Positions 28,168-37,113 are shown, counted from the first letter of the stretch. The stretch is DNA of 64,000 nucleotides from Teredinibacter sp. KSP-S5-2 (GCF_032773895.1 NZ_CP120416.1:432001-496000); one strand, 5' to 3'. The notes: generated from the letters alone by a model not told the origin. A program made the numbers and translations.

Positions 28168-28575
28168 ATGTATAAAGCGATAAATTTAATAAAAGCTCTT
28201 TTTTTAAGCTTGGTTATGATATCGGTTGCACCCTTGGTGTTTTCCGAGCCGGTAACAGTAAAACAGTGGAATAATGAGACCCCCATCCTGGTTTCTGTGA
28301 CTCCAGGTGATCATGATAGTGGGTGGAAATATACCATAAGAAGTAAAAGGAAATTAGGAAAGGCTAAATTTGATTCGTTTTCGGTTGTATTCAACAGCGC
28401 CATTGTAGTGGAGTTGGCTCATAGGCTTAAATCGGGCTATGCAGAAGCGCATTTCTTTTCTTGTGGTGATAGTGTGAAAACATTTTCAGTGACAGCCTTC
28501 TATGAAGAAGATGGTATGTCCTTCAATGAGTCCGAAGTTGTCGTAAATGTTGTTGACTTCAATAGCTGCAAGTAA
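28168..28575 (+). CDS. Secreted hypothetical protein
   Basis: 135 residues from the ATG at 28168, chosen because it places a signal peptide at the N-terminus (KALFLSLVMISVAPLVFS, cleavage near VFSEP). The mature part looks like a small beta-rich protein with two Cys (in FFSCGDS and FNSCK) that could form a disulphide in the periplasm. No family recognised. Confidence 0.55.
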   Translation: MYKAINLIKALFLSLVMISVAPLVFSEPVTVKQWNNETPILVSVTPGDHDSGWKYTIRSKRKLGKAKFDSFSVVFNSAIVVELAHRLKSGYAEAHFFSCGDSVKTFSVTAFYEEDGMSFNESEVVVNVVDFNSCK

Positions 28576-28620
28576 AGGGGGTGACGTCTGTAATTACTTT
28601 TTGTTCTCCTGTTGAAAAAA

Positions 28621-28878
28621 ATGCGTAGATATCTATATTGGATTTTTATCCTACATGTACCAGTAGTTGCACTGGTTACGCCACATTACTATCCGCCAGA
28701 TCCAATCGAGCATCTTGTAGTGATGGGGGCCTTAACCTTGGGGCTCGTATCTGCATCAAGTCGAATAATCAATAGTAAGAATATTACAGAGCGACTCGTG
28801 GCAGTAATTTTTTCAATTGCGTACGGCTTTATTGTTGTGGCAGCATTTTGTGGTAATTTAAAGGAGTTGGTTTCGTGA
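28621..28878 (+). CDS. Small hydrophobic protein, unknown function
   Basis: 85 residues from the ATG at 28621 (a TTG three codons earlier is possible). Three hydrophobic stretches (about 5-20, 33-47, 62-78) suggest an integral membrane protein. It converges with the chemoreceptor gene at 28928. No family recognised, and coding status rests on length, position and hydrophobic pattern. Confidence 0.45.
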   Translation: MRRYLYWIFILHVPVVALVTPHYYPPDPIEHLVVMGALTLGLVSASSRIINSKNITERLVAVIFSIAYGFIVVAAFCGNLKELVS

Positions 28879-28927
28879 TTGGTGATAAAAACCACTCTCT
28901 CATTCTGGTGATTTTGGGGATAGATGT

Positions 28928-30244
28928 TTATTTAGAGATGTCAGACAATGTCATCTGAGTTTCCGAAAGACTGGCAACCTTATTCGACACATCTTCTGCT
29001 GCCTCTTTTATTTTATCTACAACTTGAGCGACTTCTTGTATTTTGGTGTTGCCCATTTCGGCGGCTTCGGATACTTCATTCATTTGGTTTGTTACATGTG
29101 TTGTTAAGGCACTGTTTTCATTCACCACAGATTCAATTTCTGCTGTGGATTCTGTTGTGCGTAGTGCAAGCTGTCTTACTTCGTCGGCGACAACGGCAAA
29201 ACCTCTTCCCTGGTCTCCGGCTCGAGCGGCTTCTATCGCTGCATTAAGTGCAAGTAAGTTGGTTTGGTCTGCAATACTTTTAATAGTCGAAACTATTTCG
29301 GTGATATTCGATGAGCGTTCATTTAGCTGAGTGATTTTTCCCTCCGCCTCATGTATTTTTTCCGCTATGTTTTTCGATATTGCAACCGATTCGTTAAGTA
29401 TTTGAGTTGCATCTTGTGCAACTTTGACCGTGTTGACTGATGTTTCGTGGGCGATTTCAGATACCTCCTTTACAGCTAGAGCTTGTTTGGCTCTTTCTGT
29501 GATATCCGATGAAAACTTAATGATCTTGTAGACTTTTCCGTGGCTGTCTCTAATTGGGTTGTAAGTTGCTTCTATCCAAACTTCTTCGCCATTGGATCTC
29601 TTTCGTTGGAATTTACCCGATTTGAACTGGCCTGATGCCAGTTCCTGCCAAAAATAGGGGTTGTCCTGGTAAAAGTCGTCGTAGCAGAATAATTTATGAT
29701 GTTTGCCTTTGATTTCGGGCAGCGTGTAACCAAGAACCGAAAGAAAGTTTCTATTTGCACTGATAACCGTTCCGTCGGTATTAAATTCAATTACGGCAAG
29801 AGCGGTATCCAAAGCATTCAGGATTGCTTTGTTGCTTTCTTCTTTAGAATGCAATTCTGTTATATCCGAGGCAATCTTGGCGATTGCTATAATCTCTTTG
29901 TTTTCGTTTTTTATTGGAAAATATGTGGCTTGGAGGATAACTTTCTCTCCGGCTTTATTAATGCGCTCGTAAGATCCATTCATGGAGTGGCCTTGAATAA
30001 GTTGATTCCAAAACTTTCGATAATCAGGGCTGTTGGAATAAACGTTATCGCAAAAAATTCTATGATGCTGATTGATTACTTCCTCGCGAGTGTAGCCCAT
30101 TGTGGATAGAAAAAGGTCGCTGGCGTCGATTATTCTTCCCGATGGATCAAACTCAATCCATGGAACATTCATCTTTATAGCATTGTAAACATAGTCGGAA
30201 TGTGTATGAACTGCAGTTGGGGGAGTTTTCTTTGTGAATAGCAT
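28928..30244 (-). CDS. Soluble PAS-PAS methyl-accepting chemotaxis protein (BdlA-like)
   Basis: 438 residues without membrane segments: PAS 1 (about 20-135), PAS 2 (about 140-255, similar in sequence to the first, each ending in a PAC motif such as SSDITERA) and an MCP signalling domain with the conserved hairpin tip [32 protein letters not shown]. This is the architecture and approximate length of Pseudomonas BdlA (417 aa), which senses redox or c-di-GMP-linked cues and promotes biofilm dispersal; Aer-type energy sensing is the alternative. It interrupts a series of plus-strand small genes and has its own promoter region at 30245 onward. Confidence 0.9.
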   Translation of the reverse strand: MLFTKKTPPTAVHTHSDYVYNAIKMNVPWIEFDPSGRIIDASDLFLSTMGYTREEVINQHHRIFCDNVYSNSPDYRKFWNQLIQGHSMNGSYERINKAGEKVILQATYFPIKNENKEIIAIAKIASDITELHSKEESNKAILNALDTALAVIEFNTDGTVISANRNFLSVLGYTLPEIKGKHHKLFCYDDFYQDNPYFWQELASGQFKSGKFQRKRSNGEEVWIEATYNPIRDSHGKVYKIIKFSSDITERAKQALAVKEVSEIAHETSVNTVKVAQDATQILNESVAISKNIAEKIHEAEGKITQLNERSSNITEIVSTIKSIADQTNLLALNAAIEAARAGDQGRGFAVVADEVRQLALRTTESTAEIESVVNENSALTTHVTNQMNEVSEAAEMGNTKIQEVAQVVDKIKEAAEDVSNKVASLSETQMTLSDISK

Positions 30245-30696
30245 ACGACGCTCTGTTGTTAATACGTTTTAATTTACATAGTAGACTATGTCACAGGGTA
30301 GCCAATATGAAAGGATGGTAGGCAGCTTTTATATAGCTTCATGATACATCAGTATGGGAATGTTATTACCGGCGGTACTATTGTGATGCGTGCTTGGCTT
30401 TTTTGCTTTAGGGGGGCGGTGTCGTTATTGTGTTACACAGATGGATGTGTATCACAAAGCATAGGATTTTTGTATCCTTTGTTCTGCTTTTACATCATCT
30501 TTGGTGTGCTTCCTGAGTTGGGTAAGATTAAACTGTCAGCTCACGGTCAGATGGGTTTGATTTTTCTTTGGGTTGGATTGATCTGAAGGGGTATATTGAG
30601 GCCGATATTGTTCGCTCGGTTTTGACAATATATGTTACCTTCAGATACTGTTTCTCCAATTCTAAAATTTGCCAATTAATAGCAGAAAACGATGAG
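30245..30696. other. Intergenic region with at most a doubtful small ORF
   Basis: About 450 bases. A plus-strand frame from 30341 to 30586 (81 residues, one or two hydrophobic stretches) is open but has no ribosome site and overlaps the upstream extension of the next frame; I do not annotate it as a gene. The left part must hold the chemoreceptor promoter on the minus strand. Confidence 0.35.
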
Positions 30697-30936
30697 ATGA
30701 AAAAAAGTAAGGTTCGTAGCGAAGTAGGCCTTTGTTTAAGATTTTGTGCATATGGTGTAATTAGTTTTGCATTGTTGGCACTGGTGTTAGAGTCTCCTCA
30801 TCTGCCTGCAGGTGAAGTTTCATATAAGCTTATTTTTACGCTCGCTTTCGTTGGAGGTGGCAGTGCTATAGTTTCTTGCTTATCAGGGAGAATGCTTTAT
30901 GTCTTCTATAAGGATTTGATCTGTGGGGCTGATTGA
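30697..30936 (+). CDS. Small membrane protein, unknown function
   Basis: 79 residues from the ATG at 30697, with two hydrophobic segments (about 13-31 and 43-62) and basic ends. The longer frame from 30568 adds a stretch with no recognisable features. Its last 14 bases overlap the start of the next gene, suggesting translational coupling of two small membrane proteins. No family recognised. Confidence 0.45.
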   Translation: MKKSKVRSEVGLCLRFCAYGVISFALLALVLESPHLPAGEVSYKLIFTLAFVGGGSAIVSCLSGRMLYVFYKDLICGAD

Positions 30937-31279
30937 TTTTTTTATTGCTTTAGTTTTAGTCTTAATGTCGATTTTCCCCGTCCCGTATATTTTTTTAAAA
31001 AAGGGTAGGAATAAGCTGTTTTTTGTTGCAGCATGCATCGGTGTTGGCAATCTAACGGCGATGCTTATTGGCGGTACGGTAATGCCTATCTTTTTGTTAT
31101 TGATAAAAGTGGTTCCTCAGCTTGCTGAGTATGGATATGTCGACAATATAATGTTTCTACTTCGGGGTGTTGATGTGGTCTCAGAATATTGGCTTGTTGT
31201 GTTGTTTCCCGTGATATCGCTTGTCTCTCCTATACTTGTATATAGAAGATACTCAATTTTTCATGCTATATCGGCCTGA
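30923..31279 (+). CDS. Membrane protein, unknown function
   Basis: 118 residues, GTG start overlapping the previous gene. Three strong hydrophobic segments (about 5-25, 34-62 and 92-108) with short polar loops make it an integral membrane protein. No family recognised. The pair 30697/30923 may work together in the inner membrane. Confidence 0.5.
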   Translation: MGLIDFFIALVLVLMSIFPVPYIFLKKGRNKLFFVAACIGVGNLTAMLIGGTVMPIFLLLIKVVPQLAEYGYVDNIMFLLRGVDVVSEYWLVVLFPVISLVSPILVYRRYSIFHAISA

Positions 31280-31296
31280 CTAATTTGGGGATGCAG

Positions 31297-31317
31297 AATG
31301 CCAAGAATAGCGGCATT
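31297..31317. terminator. Hairpin between converging genes
   Basis: Six-base stem AATGCC (31297-31302) with GGCATT (31312-31317), between the ends of two converging genes; followed by an A+T-rich sequence but no clear U-tract. Possible bidirectional terminator. Confidence 0.35.
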
Positions 31318-31330
31318 GATAATATTCGCT

Positions 31331-31672
31331 TTAGAAACCCAATTTTTCAACGGTTGCCACTAAATCTGCAAAGGGAGCTTTTTCTAATTTTTGAGCTAGT
31401 TTATCGGTATCCAAATTGGGAATACTAAAATTTCCGATACGTACATCTACGGCCATTTTCTGAATATCGTCTGGCGACATAAAGCCGATCTGGCAGACTT
31501 CTTTTAAGCAGGTTTGCTCTGCTTCCGTTAACTCCAACCCGTGTTTTTCAATCAGCGCCATATAACGTTCTGCTGTTCGATTAATTCGACCTGACTTTAA
31601 TAGTGTATTGGGTTCATTTTCCGTATGTTTTACTAACGGTGGGCCAAAATAGATTGGTGTTTTTTTATTCAT
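31331..31672 (-). CDS. Conserved-looking hypothetical protein
   Basis: 113 residues, soluble, mostly helical, acidic-basic mixed, with short blocks such as GRINRTAERYMALIEKHGLE and ELTEAEQTCLKEVCQIGFMS. No signal peptide, membrane segment or known motif. It is transcribed away from the iron-sulphur/NrfD/cytochrome module, sharing a 220-base intergenic region that contains an FNR-like site. Function unknown. Confidence 0.6.
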   Translation of the reverse strand: MNKKTPIYFGPPLVKHTENEPNTLLKSGRINRTAERYMALIEKHGLELTEAEQTCLKEVCQIGFMSPDDIQKMAVDVRIGNFSIPNLDTDKLAQKLEKAPFADLVATVEKLGF

Positions 31673-31750
31673 TGGATTGTGCTGCGTAAAATATTCTTAT
31701 TTGCATTATTGCTAGCTAAGGCACGGCAAGCAATAGGGTGTTATTTTCAT

Positions 31751-31764
31751 TTGATAGAGATCAT
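31751..31764. promoter_or_regulatory. FNR-like binding site
   Basis: TTGAT-agag-ATCAT matches the FNR/Anr consensus TTGAT-N4-ATCAA with one mismatch. It lies 128 bases before the GTG of the periplasmic ferredoxin gene, with a possible -10 (TATTCA at 31791-31796) at a spacing close to that of a class II FNR promoter. This suggests oxygen-regulated expression of the electron-transfer module. Confidence 0.5.
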
Positions 31765-31891
31765 ATTTTGCGCGATAACCGGTTTAGTTCTATTCACCTA
31801 CAAACATTTTTTGCCAAAAGTTTACATTAAAGTAACGATTTTCCATTTAGTATCAAGCATCAGATATACCTCCGAGTATTGAAGGTAGCGA

Positions 31892-32947
31892 GTGGCAAAA
31901 AAAATTCCCTTAATCGATCTTGATAGCAGCGGTTCTTGCGCAGCCTCTCATTCAGAGACGAATGACCTTTCACGTCGTCAATTTCTTCTCGGTTCAGGCG
32001 TTTCTATTGCCTCTATATTAGGTGCCGCGGCATTGGTCACGGGCTGTGATGATGCCCCCTCTCAGGTTTCCTGGGCAGAGCATTTCCAAAGCAACTACAG
32101 GTTGATGACGGATGAAGAAAAGCGAGTTACCGTCAATCGTCTTGAGCAACGTTATTCTGCCGAATATGGCAAAAATGTAACCGTTGATACGTCCGAAGCG
32201 CAAGCTGGTGTGCTTTTTGGCTATGCCCTGAATATTCAAAAATGCATTGGTTGCCGGCGTTGCGTTAAAGCGTGTGTAGAAGAAAATAATGCGTCTCGTA
32301 AAGCGAAACAGAATATCGAGTGGATTCGGGTTCTGCAGATGGAAAAAGGGAATTTTTCCCGCGAAAAGCTCGAAGATGGTTATCCCGGCGATTACGGCAT
32401 GCAGGTTGGTGGACATGCATATAGCGCCGCAGGGGTTCTTCTGGAGGGGAATCATTATTACGATGTCGATTCTGTGCCGGAAGCGGGGGCACATTACATG
32501 CCTGTTGCTTGTATGCAATGTGAAAAGCCCCCGTGTGTGAAGGTTTGTCCTGTTCGGGCCACCTATAGAGAAGCTGATGGCCCGGTGGTAGTTGATTACA
32601 ATTGGTGCATTGGCTGCCGCATGTGTATGCAAGCCTGTCCTTATTGGGCGCGACGATTTAATTGGAGTAAACCAGTTCTTCCTGCGGAAAAAATGAACCC
32701 CCAAACCCACTACCTGGGTAACCGGCCACGAATGAAAGGGGTGGTGGAAAAATGCACGTTCTGTATTCAGCGTGTTAGAAAGGGGCGGTACCCTGCGTGT
32801 GTCGAAGCCTGCCCTGTGGGGGCGAGAAAATTTGGCAACCTGTTGGATCCAGAAAGTGAAGTTCGGCGTGTGCTTGATAAAAAACGTGTTTTTCGTTTAA
32901 AAGCGGAAGCCAATACCTACCCGAAATTTTTTTACTACAGTGATTGA
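31892..32947 (+). CDS. Tat-exported four-cluster ferredoxin (DsrO/SirC/NrfC-like)
   Basis: 351 residues, GTG start with GAAGG upstream. A twin-arginine signal (SRRQFLLGSG, 27-36) ends in LVTGC, so it may be a lipoprotein held at the outer face of the inner membrane (Asp follows the Cys). Four [4Fe-4S] motifs follow: CIGCRRCVKAC, CMQCEKPPCVKVC, CIGCRMCMQAC and CTFC with a late CVEAC. This is the electron-transfer subunit found with NrfD/DsrP-type quinol-interacting proteins. The membrane partner and a tetraheme cytochrome follow in the same operon; no molybdopterin or other terminal reductase is present here. The specific pathway cannot be named. Confidence 0.92.
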   Translation: MAKKIPLIDLDSSGSCAASHSETNDLSRRQFLLGSGVSIASILGAAALVTGCDDAPSQVSWAEHFQSNYRLMTDEEKRVTVNRLEQRYSAEYGKNVTVDTSEAQAGVLFGYALNIQKCIGCRRCVKACVEENNASRKAKQNIEWIRVLQMEKGNFSREKLEDGYPGDYGMQVGGHAYSAAGVLLEGNHYYDVDSVPEAGAHYMPVACMQCEKPPCVKVCPVRATYREADGPVVVDYNWCIGCRMCMQACPYWARRFNWSKPVLPAEKMNPQTHYLGNRPRMKGVVEKCTFCIQRVRKGRYPACVEACPVGARKFGNLLDPESEVRRVLDKKRVFRLKAEANTYPKFFYYSD

Positions 32948-32959
32948 CGGGAGGCGAAA

Positions 32960-34204
32960 ATAAAACAACAACGTGAATTTATTGTCGACTTTGTTACCTA
33001 TTTGCTAAAAGGGAGCCGGCAATATTATATCTGGCTGGGTTGCTTAACGCTGTTTATTCTGCCTTGGTTCTATGGCAGCTATACCCAGTTTACTCAGGGG
33101 ATGGTGGTAACAGGTTTAACTGACCAGGTTAGCTGGGGGATTTATGTTGCCAATTTTATTTTTCTTGTGGGAGTGGCTGCGGGTGCAGTGACCATTGTTT
33201 TTCCTGCGTATGTCTATAACTTTGCGCCCTTAAAAAAAATTGCCGTTCTTGGCGAAATGCTGGCTATTTCTGCCGTGATCGTGTGTCTACTTTTTATTGT
33301 CTTTCATATGGGAAGGCCAGATCGTTTATGGCATATGATACCGGGCGTTGGAATTTATAATTTCCCTTATTCTATTCTCGCTTGGGATACTTTAGTCTTG
33401 ACCGGGTATTTTATTCTAAATGCTGTTGGGGCATGTTATTTTTTATATAAGCGTTACCGTGGTGAAAAGATAAACTATTCGTTTTATCTTCCTTTAATAT
33501 TCGTTTCTATATTCTGGGCGGTGAGTATTCATACTGTTACAGCATTTTTATTGAGTACATTGCCGGCGAGGCCAATGTGGCATCACGGGATTATGCCTAT
33601 CCGGTTTATCGCAACCGCATTCGCCGCCGGCCCGGCTGCTATTGTTGTCGTATTTCTCGTTATTCGAAGTAACACCAAACTATGGATAGAGGATAAGGCG
33701 ATCGATTTACTATCCACCATTCTTGTCTTTAGTTTGGCTCTTGCGATATTTCTGGCATTCTCCGAAGTCGTTACGGCGTTTTATCACCCGACAGAACATG
33801 CATCCGGTTTACGTTATTTGATGTTCGGTGCTCACGGTGTGAATGGGCTTGTTCTCTGGTTTTGGACCTCGGCAGTGGTATTAACGGGAAGTTGTATCGC
33901 GCTTATGTTTCCCTCTGTACGTAAAAATTACCAATTACTGCCATTTATATGCGCGCTAGTTTTTGTGGGAGTCTGGATAGAAAAAGGCCTATGTTTGGTT
34001 ATTCCAGGTTCTGTGCCGACACCTATTGGTGAATACTTGGAATACTCACCAAGTTATATCGAAATTATGAACTCCCTTGGTAATTGGGCGATTGGTTTAA
34101 TAATAATGACTTTGCTGATAAAGGGAGCCATTGGTGTATTACTTGGAGAAATATCAGGTCGCGAAGTGAAAGAGCTTTCTCTCAGCGAAGAGGAGGTTCA
34201 GTGA
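32960..34204 (+). CDS. NrfD/DsrP-type quinol-interacting membrane protein
   Basis: About ten membrane segments; integral membrane subunit that exchanges electrons with the quinone pool, partner of the preceding ferredoxin. Family blocks include the N-terminal REFIVDFVTYLLKGSRQYY and later HTVTAFLLSTLPARPMWH. The only canonical start in the frame is TTG at 33002, but that would cut off the conserved N-terminus and has no ribosome site. I place the start at an ATA codon (32960), because GGGAGG lies five bases before it and the frame continues in the family sequence (414 residues). A sequencing error in an ATG is the alternative. It overlaps the cytochrome start by four bases. Confidence 0.85.
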   Translation: MKQQREFIVDFVTYLLKGSRQYYIWLGCLTLFILPWFYGSYTQFTQGMVVTGLTDQVSWGIYVANFIFLVGVAAGAVTIVFPAYVYNFAPLKKIAVLGEMLAISAVIVCLLFIVFHMGRPDRLWHMIPGVGIYNFPYSILAWDTLVLTGYFILNAVGACYFLYKRYRGEKINYSFYLPLIFVSIFWAVSIHTVTAFLLSTLPARPMWHHGIMPIRFIATAFAAGPAAIVVVFLVIRSNTKLWIEDKAIDLLSTILVFSLALAIFLAFSEVVTAFYHPTEHASGLRYLMFGAHGVNGLVLWFWTSAVVLTGSCIALMFPSVRKNYQLLPFICALVFVGVWIEKGLCLVIPGSVPTPIGEYLEYSPSYIEIMNSLGNWAIGLIIMTLLIKGAIGVLLGEISGREVKELSLSEEEVQ

Positions 34205-34929
34205 ACGCTTTTTTCGTCTTATTTTTTATTTTCCTTATTGTCCCGTTTTCTTTAAATGCGAATGCCTTGTGTTTTGAAAGTCGTGAGCGTGCGTCAAAAA
34301 TCTCACCATCTACAACAGAAGATGGTGAGCCGAGTGTAAAGTGTTCAGATGATACGGGAGCGGTTCTTTGGAGTGCCGACCCATACTATAAAACGGTACC
34401 CATGGCTCCCCGTAAAGTTGAGGGAGATTACTCCCGCGGAGAGGCTTTGGTTAAAACCAGAGAAGACCAAATGGTTTTATACCCAGTGTGCGGAGTAAGT
34501 TGCCACAATGGTATTTTTCCGCCGCCGAAAGCGGACAATACGCCAAGATCATTGATGATGCATCGGGATGTTGTGTCAGACCCATTAAATATGAAACATG
34601 GCAAAGGTGCAATTTGGTGTCTGGATTGTCACCACCAAAAAGATCGAAAAAGTTTAACTGACAATTACGGAAATATAATTCATATAAATGACTCGCCTAC
34701 TTTATGCGGCAGTTGTCATGGTAAAGCGCTAGCAGACTGGCGTGATGGACTGCACGGTAAACGAACAGGAGAGTGGGCAAGCGATGGCAAGAAGCGCTGG
34801 TTTACCTGTACGGAATGCCATAACCCGCATAATGTGGAGCAGGGGGCGAATCAATCCGGTTTTGCTCCCTTAAAACCAGAGCCTGTCGGTTTACCGATAA
34901 ATTCTACTGAATCTACTCGATCTGAGTGA
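34201..34929 (+). CDS. Periplasmic tetraheme cytochrome c
   Basis: 242 residues, GTG start overlapping the TGA of the membrane subunit (GTGA), with GAGGAGG upstream. Signal peptide at 1-22. Three canonical heme motifs, CLDCH (140-144), CGSCH (169-173) and CTECH (203-207), plus one with an extra residue, CGVSCH (97-102), i.e. CX3CH. The order of further His residues (HRD, MKHG, HGKRTG) would supply distal ligands. With the ferredoxin and NrfD-like protein it forms a quinol-to-periplasm electron conduit resembling parts of DsrMKJOP or SirCD. No terminal reductase is next to it. Confidence 0.88.
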   Translation: MNAFFVLFFIFLIVPFSLNANALCFESRERASKISPSTTEDGEPSVKCSDDTGAVLWSADPYYKTVPMAPRKVEGDYSRGEALVKTREDQMVLYPVCGVSCHNGIFPPPKADNTPRSLMMHRDVVSDPLNMKHGKGAIWCLDCHHQKDRKSLTDNYGNIIHINDSPTLCGSCHGKALADWRDGLHGKRTGEWASDGKKRWFTCTECHNPHNVEQGANQSGFAPLKPEPVGLPINSTESTRSE

Positions 34930-35201
34930 TTTTTTACGTTCCTTTATCGACAGTTTGCTTTTTCCCACTGGATTGCCCTATTACCTAGCTTAGTGGAAAT
35001 AAGTTCCAGTTCTTTCCTCGTTTAAAAAAAACACAGTGATAAACATTGACCTGAATACAACTATATCCAGCTAACACATTAGTATTTCTAATGTGCTTAT
35101 ACTCTCATATTGGTGATGTTTGCTATTGATTTTTTGTTAGGTATTCTCCACTCTATTTGTTGATTAATAGATATACGGCCTATGATAAGGTGGGGATTGG
35201 C

Positions 35202-35543
35202 ATGATAAACTTTTATATTAGTTTCATTAGGCTTGTAAAGGCCATAATTTTGGCGATAAAGTCCGATGAAGAATTTAGAGTTCTAGTTGGATTACTGTCT
35301 ATGTTATTGGCAGGTAGTACGTTTTTCTATAAAACCATAGAAGGCTGGTCTTGGGTAGATAGTTTTTATTTTTCTGTGATGACCGTGTCTACCATCGGTT
35401 ATGGAGACTTTACTCCAAGTACAGATATATCAAAGATTTTTACGACGATCTTTGCTGTGTTTGGTATAGGTCTATTTGTTGCCGTAAACTCAAAGTTGTT
35501 AAAGGTTGTATTGGCCGATCGGATGAATCAGCGTGAACATTAA
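35202..35543 (+). CDS. Two-helix potassium channel
   Basis: 113 residues from the ATG at 35202, which has GGTGGGG six bases upstream. Two membrane helices (about 28-46 and 82-101) flank a pore loop with the selectivity filter TVSTIGYGDFTP, the Ion_trans_2 signature. There is no RCK/TrkA regulatory domain, so it is a minimal KcsA-like pore, presumably a homotetramer in the inner membrane. The gene stands alone; its 3' end converges with the LEA_2 gene, with a strong hairpin between. Confidence 0.88.
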   Translation: MINFYISFIRLVKAIILAIKSDEEFRVLVGLLSMLLAGSTFFYKTIEGWSWVDSFYFSVMTVSTIGYGDFTPSTDISKIFTTIFAVFGIGLFVAVNSKLLKVVLADRMNQREH

Positions 35544-35560
35544 TAATCATTCTGTTGCTA

Positions 35561-35580
35561 AGGCCGCACTTTGGCGGCCT
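35561..35580. terminator. Bidirectional terminator-like hairpin
   Basis: Perfect seven-base stem AGGCCGC (35561-35567) with GCGGCCT (35574-35580), located between converging stop codons (35543 and 35588). Flanking sequence is A+T-rich, but U-tracts are short. Confidence 0.6.
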
Positions 35581-35587
35581 GAAGTTA

Positions 35588-36883
35588 TTATTCACTCACA
35601 TACACCGCAAACGGAATACCGGGAAATAATTCAAACTCTAGCTTGATATCCCAGCCGTTTAATAAATTCATAAAGTTTGACAGCGCTTCTGTATCCAGTT
35701 TGGATTTCAGGTGTATGGTGTTGTTTTTTACTTCGCCGGATCGAACCGAAAACTCATCCAGGTCGACCTTGGCAAATTCCTTTCCGTATTGTTCCAGCGT
35801 CAGGGTGCTGTTCTCGACAACCAAATCGAAATCGGTTGGGTTTTTGACTTGTAGCACAAATGAAAAATCAATTTCCGATTTTCCGCCAAATAGGGCGGAC
35901 AACCCCGGCGTGTCCAAATTAAACGAATCCCAGTCTACCTGGTATTCGCATTTCAAAAACTGGCTTTTGTGGTGAAAGCTTTGCAGTAACCGGCCATGAA
36001 AAAAGAGATTCACCACTAATAATAAGGCCAGGCAAGAGTAGCCCCAGCGCCGAGTAGTTAAACTTGGTGGGGTCGTATTTTTCACATCGGGAAACAGTTG
36101 CACTGCAATATAGGTACCTACCGGAATGGCCAGGGTAATACAGAGAATATTGAGCAAAAACAATATTGAAGACATTTGCACCAAACTTAAGTCTTCAATA
36201 GAAACAACAATGGTACCTAAGCCAATCATGGGAAGTGAAAATAGGCAACCAAACCCGAGCGTAAGTAATGTGTTTTTCGATAAAAGCTTAAGTATGGTGT
36301 TATAGCGAATCCTGTGGCGTTGAAGTGTGGGGGCAATTAAGTCCAGGCCGAATGTGTAAAACAGGAAAAGTATACTTAATGTAGACGAAAGCCAACTGGC
36401 CCAGGCATAAGGGTAATAGCCAATCCATAAAATGCTAAGTTGTGCGGTCAGGTATAGAAGAATAAGCTTGGTTTCTTCCACGGCTTGTAATAAAAGCGGG
36501 AATTCTTCGGTTGAGCCGGAACTGAGTCCGGACTCCACTTCGTATACCGCAGAGCACTTTTCCTTTAATGGGAAAAGCAAGACGGAGGCGGCAATAACCG
36601 AGCCACTTAATATCATGCCAACCAGTACAATTTTTGTTTGAGACTCGAAAAAGAAACCCTCAATCCAGCCTGCCAGTCCATGCCAGGAGTTGGGGAAAAT
36701 ATAACTAAAAATTGCCTGCCGGATATGCTCCTCGTTTTCCATTAATATGGCGGAGACTAAACCGAACACGGCAAGGGCTAGCACTAGATATAACGCCAGC
36801 CAGATATAACTTTCGCGGTTGAGTTTTGATAAGGATCTTGGGGTAGCTGTGAGGGTATTATGTATCTGTTCTACCAGCTTCAT
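35588..36883 (-). CDS. Membrane protein with C-terminal LEA_2-like domain
   Basis: 431 residues from the ATG at 36883 (AGGA about nine bases upstream; the longer frame to 37168 overlaps the divergent helicase region and is rejected). Six or seven membrane segments occupy about 25-310; after the last one, the periplasmic C-terminus (about 325-431) has the LEA_2 / water-stress pattern, with FVLQVKNPTDFDLVVENSTL and alternating beta strands. Such domains are found in proteins that meet lipids or polymers. The combination with a polytopic membrane region is uncommon, and I cannot assign a function. Confidence 0.7.
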   Translation of the reverse strand: MKLVEQIHNTLTATPRSLSKLNRESYIWLALYLVLALAVFGLVSAILMENEEHIRQAIFSYIFPNSWHGLAGWIEGFFFESQTKIVLVGMILSGSVIAASVLLFPLKEKCSAVYEVESGLSSGSTEEFPLLLQAVEETKLILLYLTAQLSILWIGYYPYAWASWLSSTLSILFLFYTFGLDLIAPTLQRHRIRYNTILKLLSKNTLLTLGFGCLFSLPMIGLGTIVVSIEDLSLVQMSSILFLLNILCITLAIPVGTYIAVQLFPDVKNTTPPSLTTRRWGYSCLALLLVVNLFFHGRLLQSFHHKSQFLKCEYQVDWDSFNLDTPGLSALFGGKSEIDFSFVLQVKNPTDFDLVVENSTLTLEQYGKEFAKVDLDEFSVRSGEVKNNTIHLKSKLDTEALSNFMNLLNGWDIKLEFELFPGIPFAVYVSE

Positions 36884-37113
36884 CTGTGTGTGTTCCTGAT
36901 GGTTCGCTTTCGTTGAAAATACCGCTTTGGCGCAGTTTTGAATTGGCTTCAGTCTACGTTTCTTTCTCAGGATAGAAAACCAAGAAATGAAGGACAATAC
37001 CTCAAATTTGCATTGTGGTGCATTGCACCCTGCGCAGGGGAATGGGAATAGATAGTAGATTTTGCTTATATACTGTACACTGCGCAGCCATTTTCTTATG
37101 TAGCCAGACAATA

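Noticed and set aside
30341-30586. Possible 81-residue gene
   Set aside because: No ribosome site, odd composition and overlap with a neighbouring frame; coding status cannot be supported.
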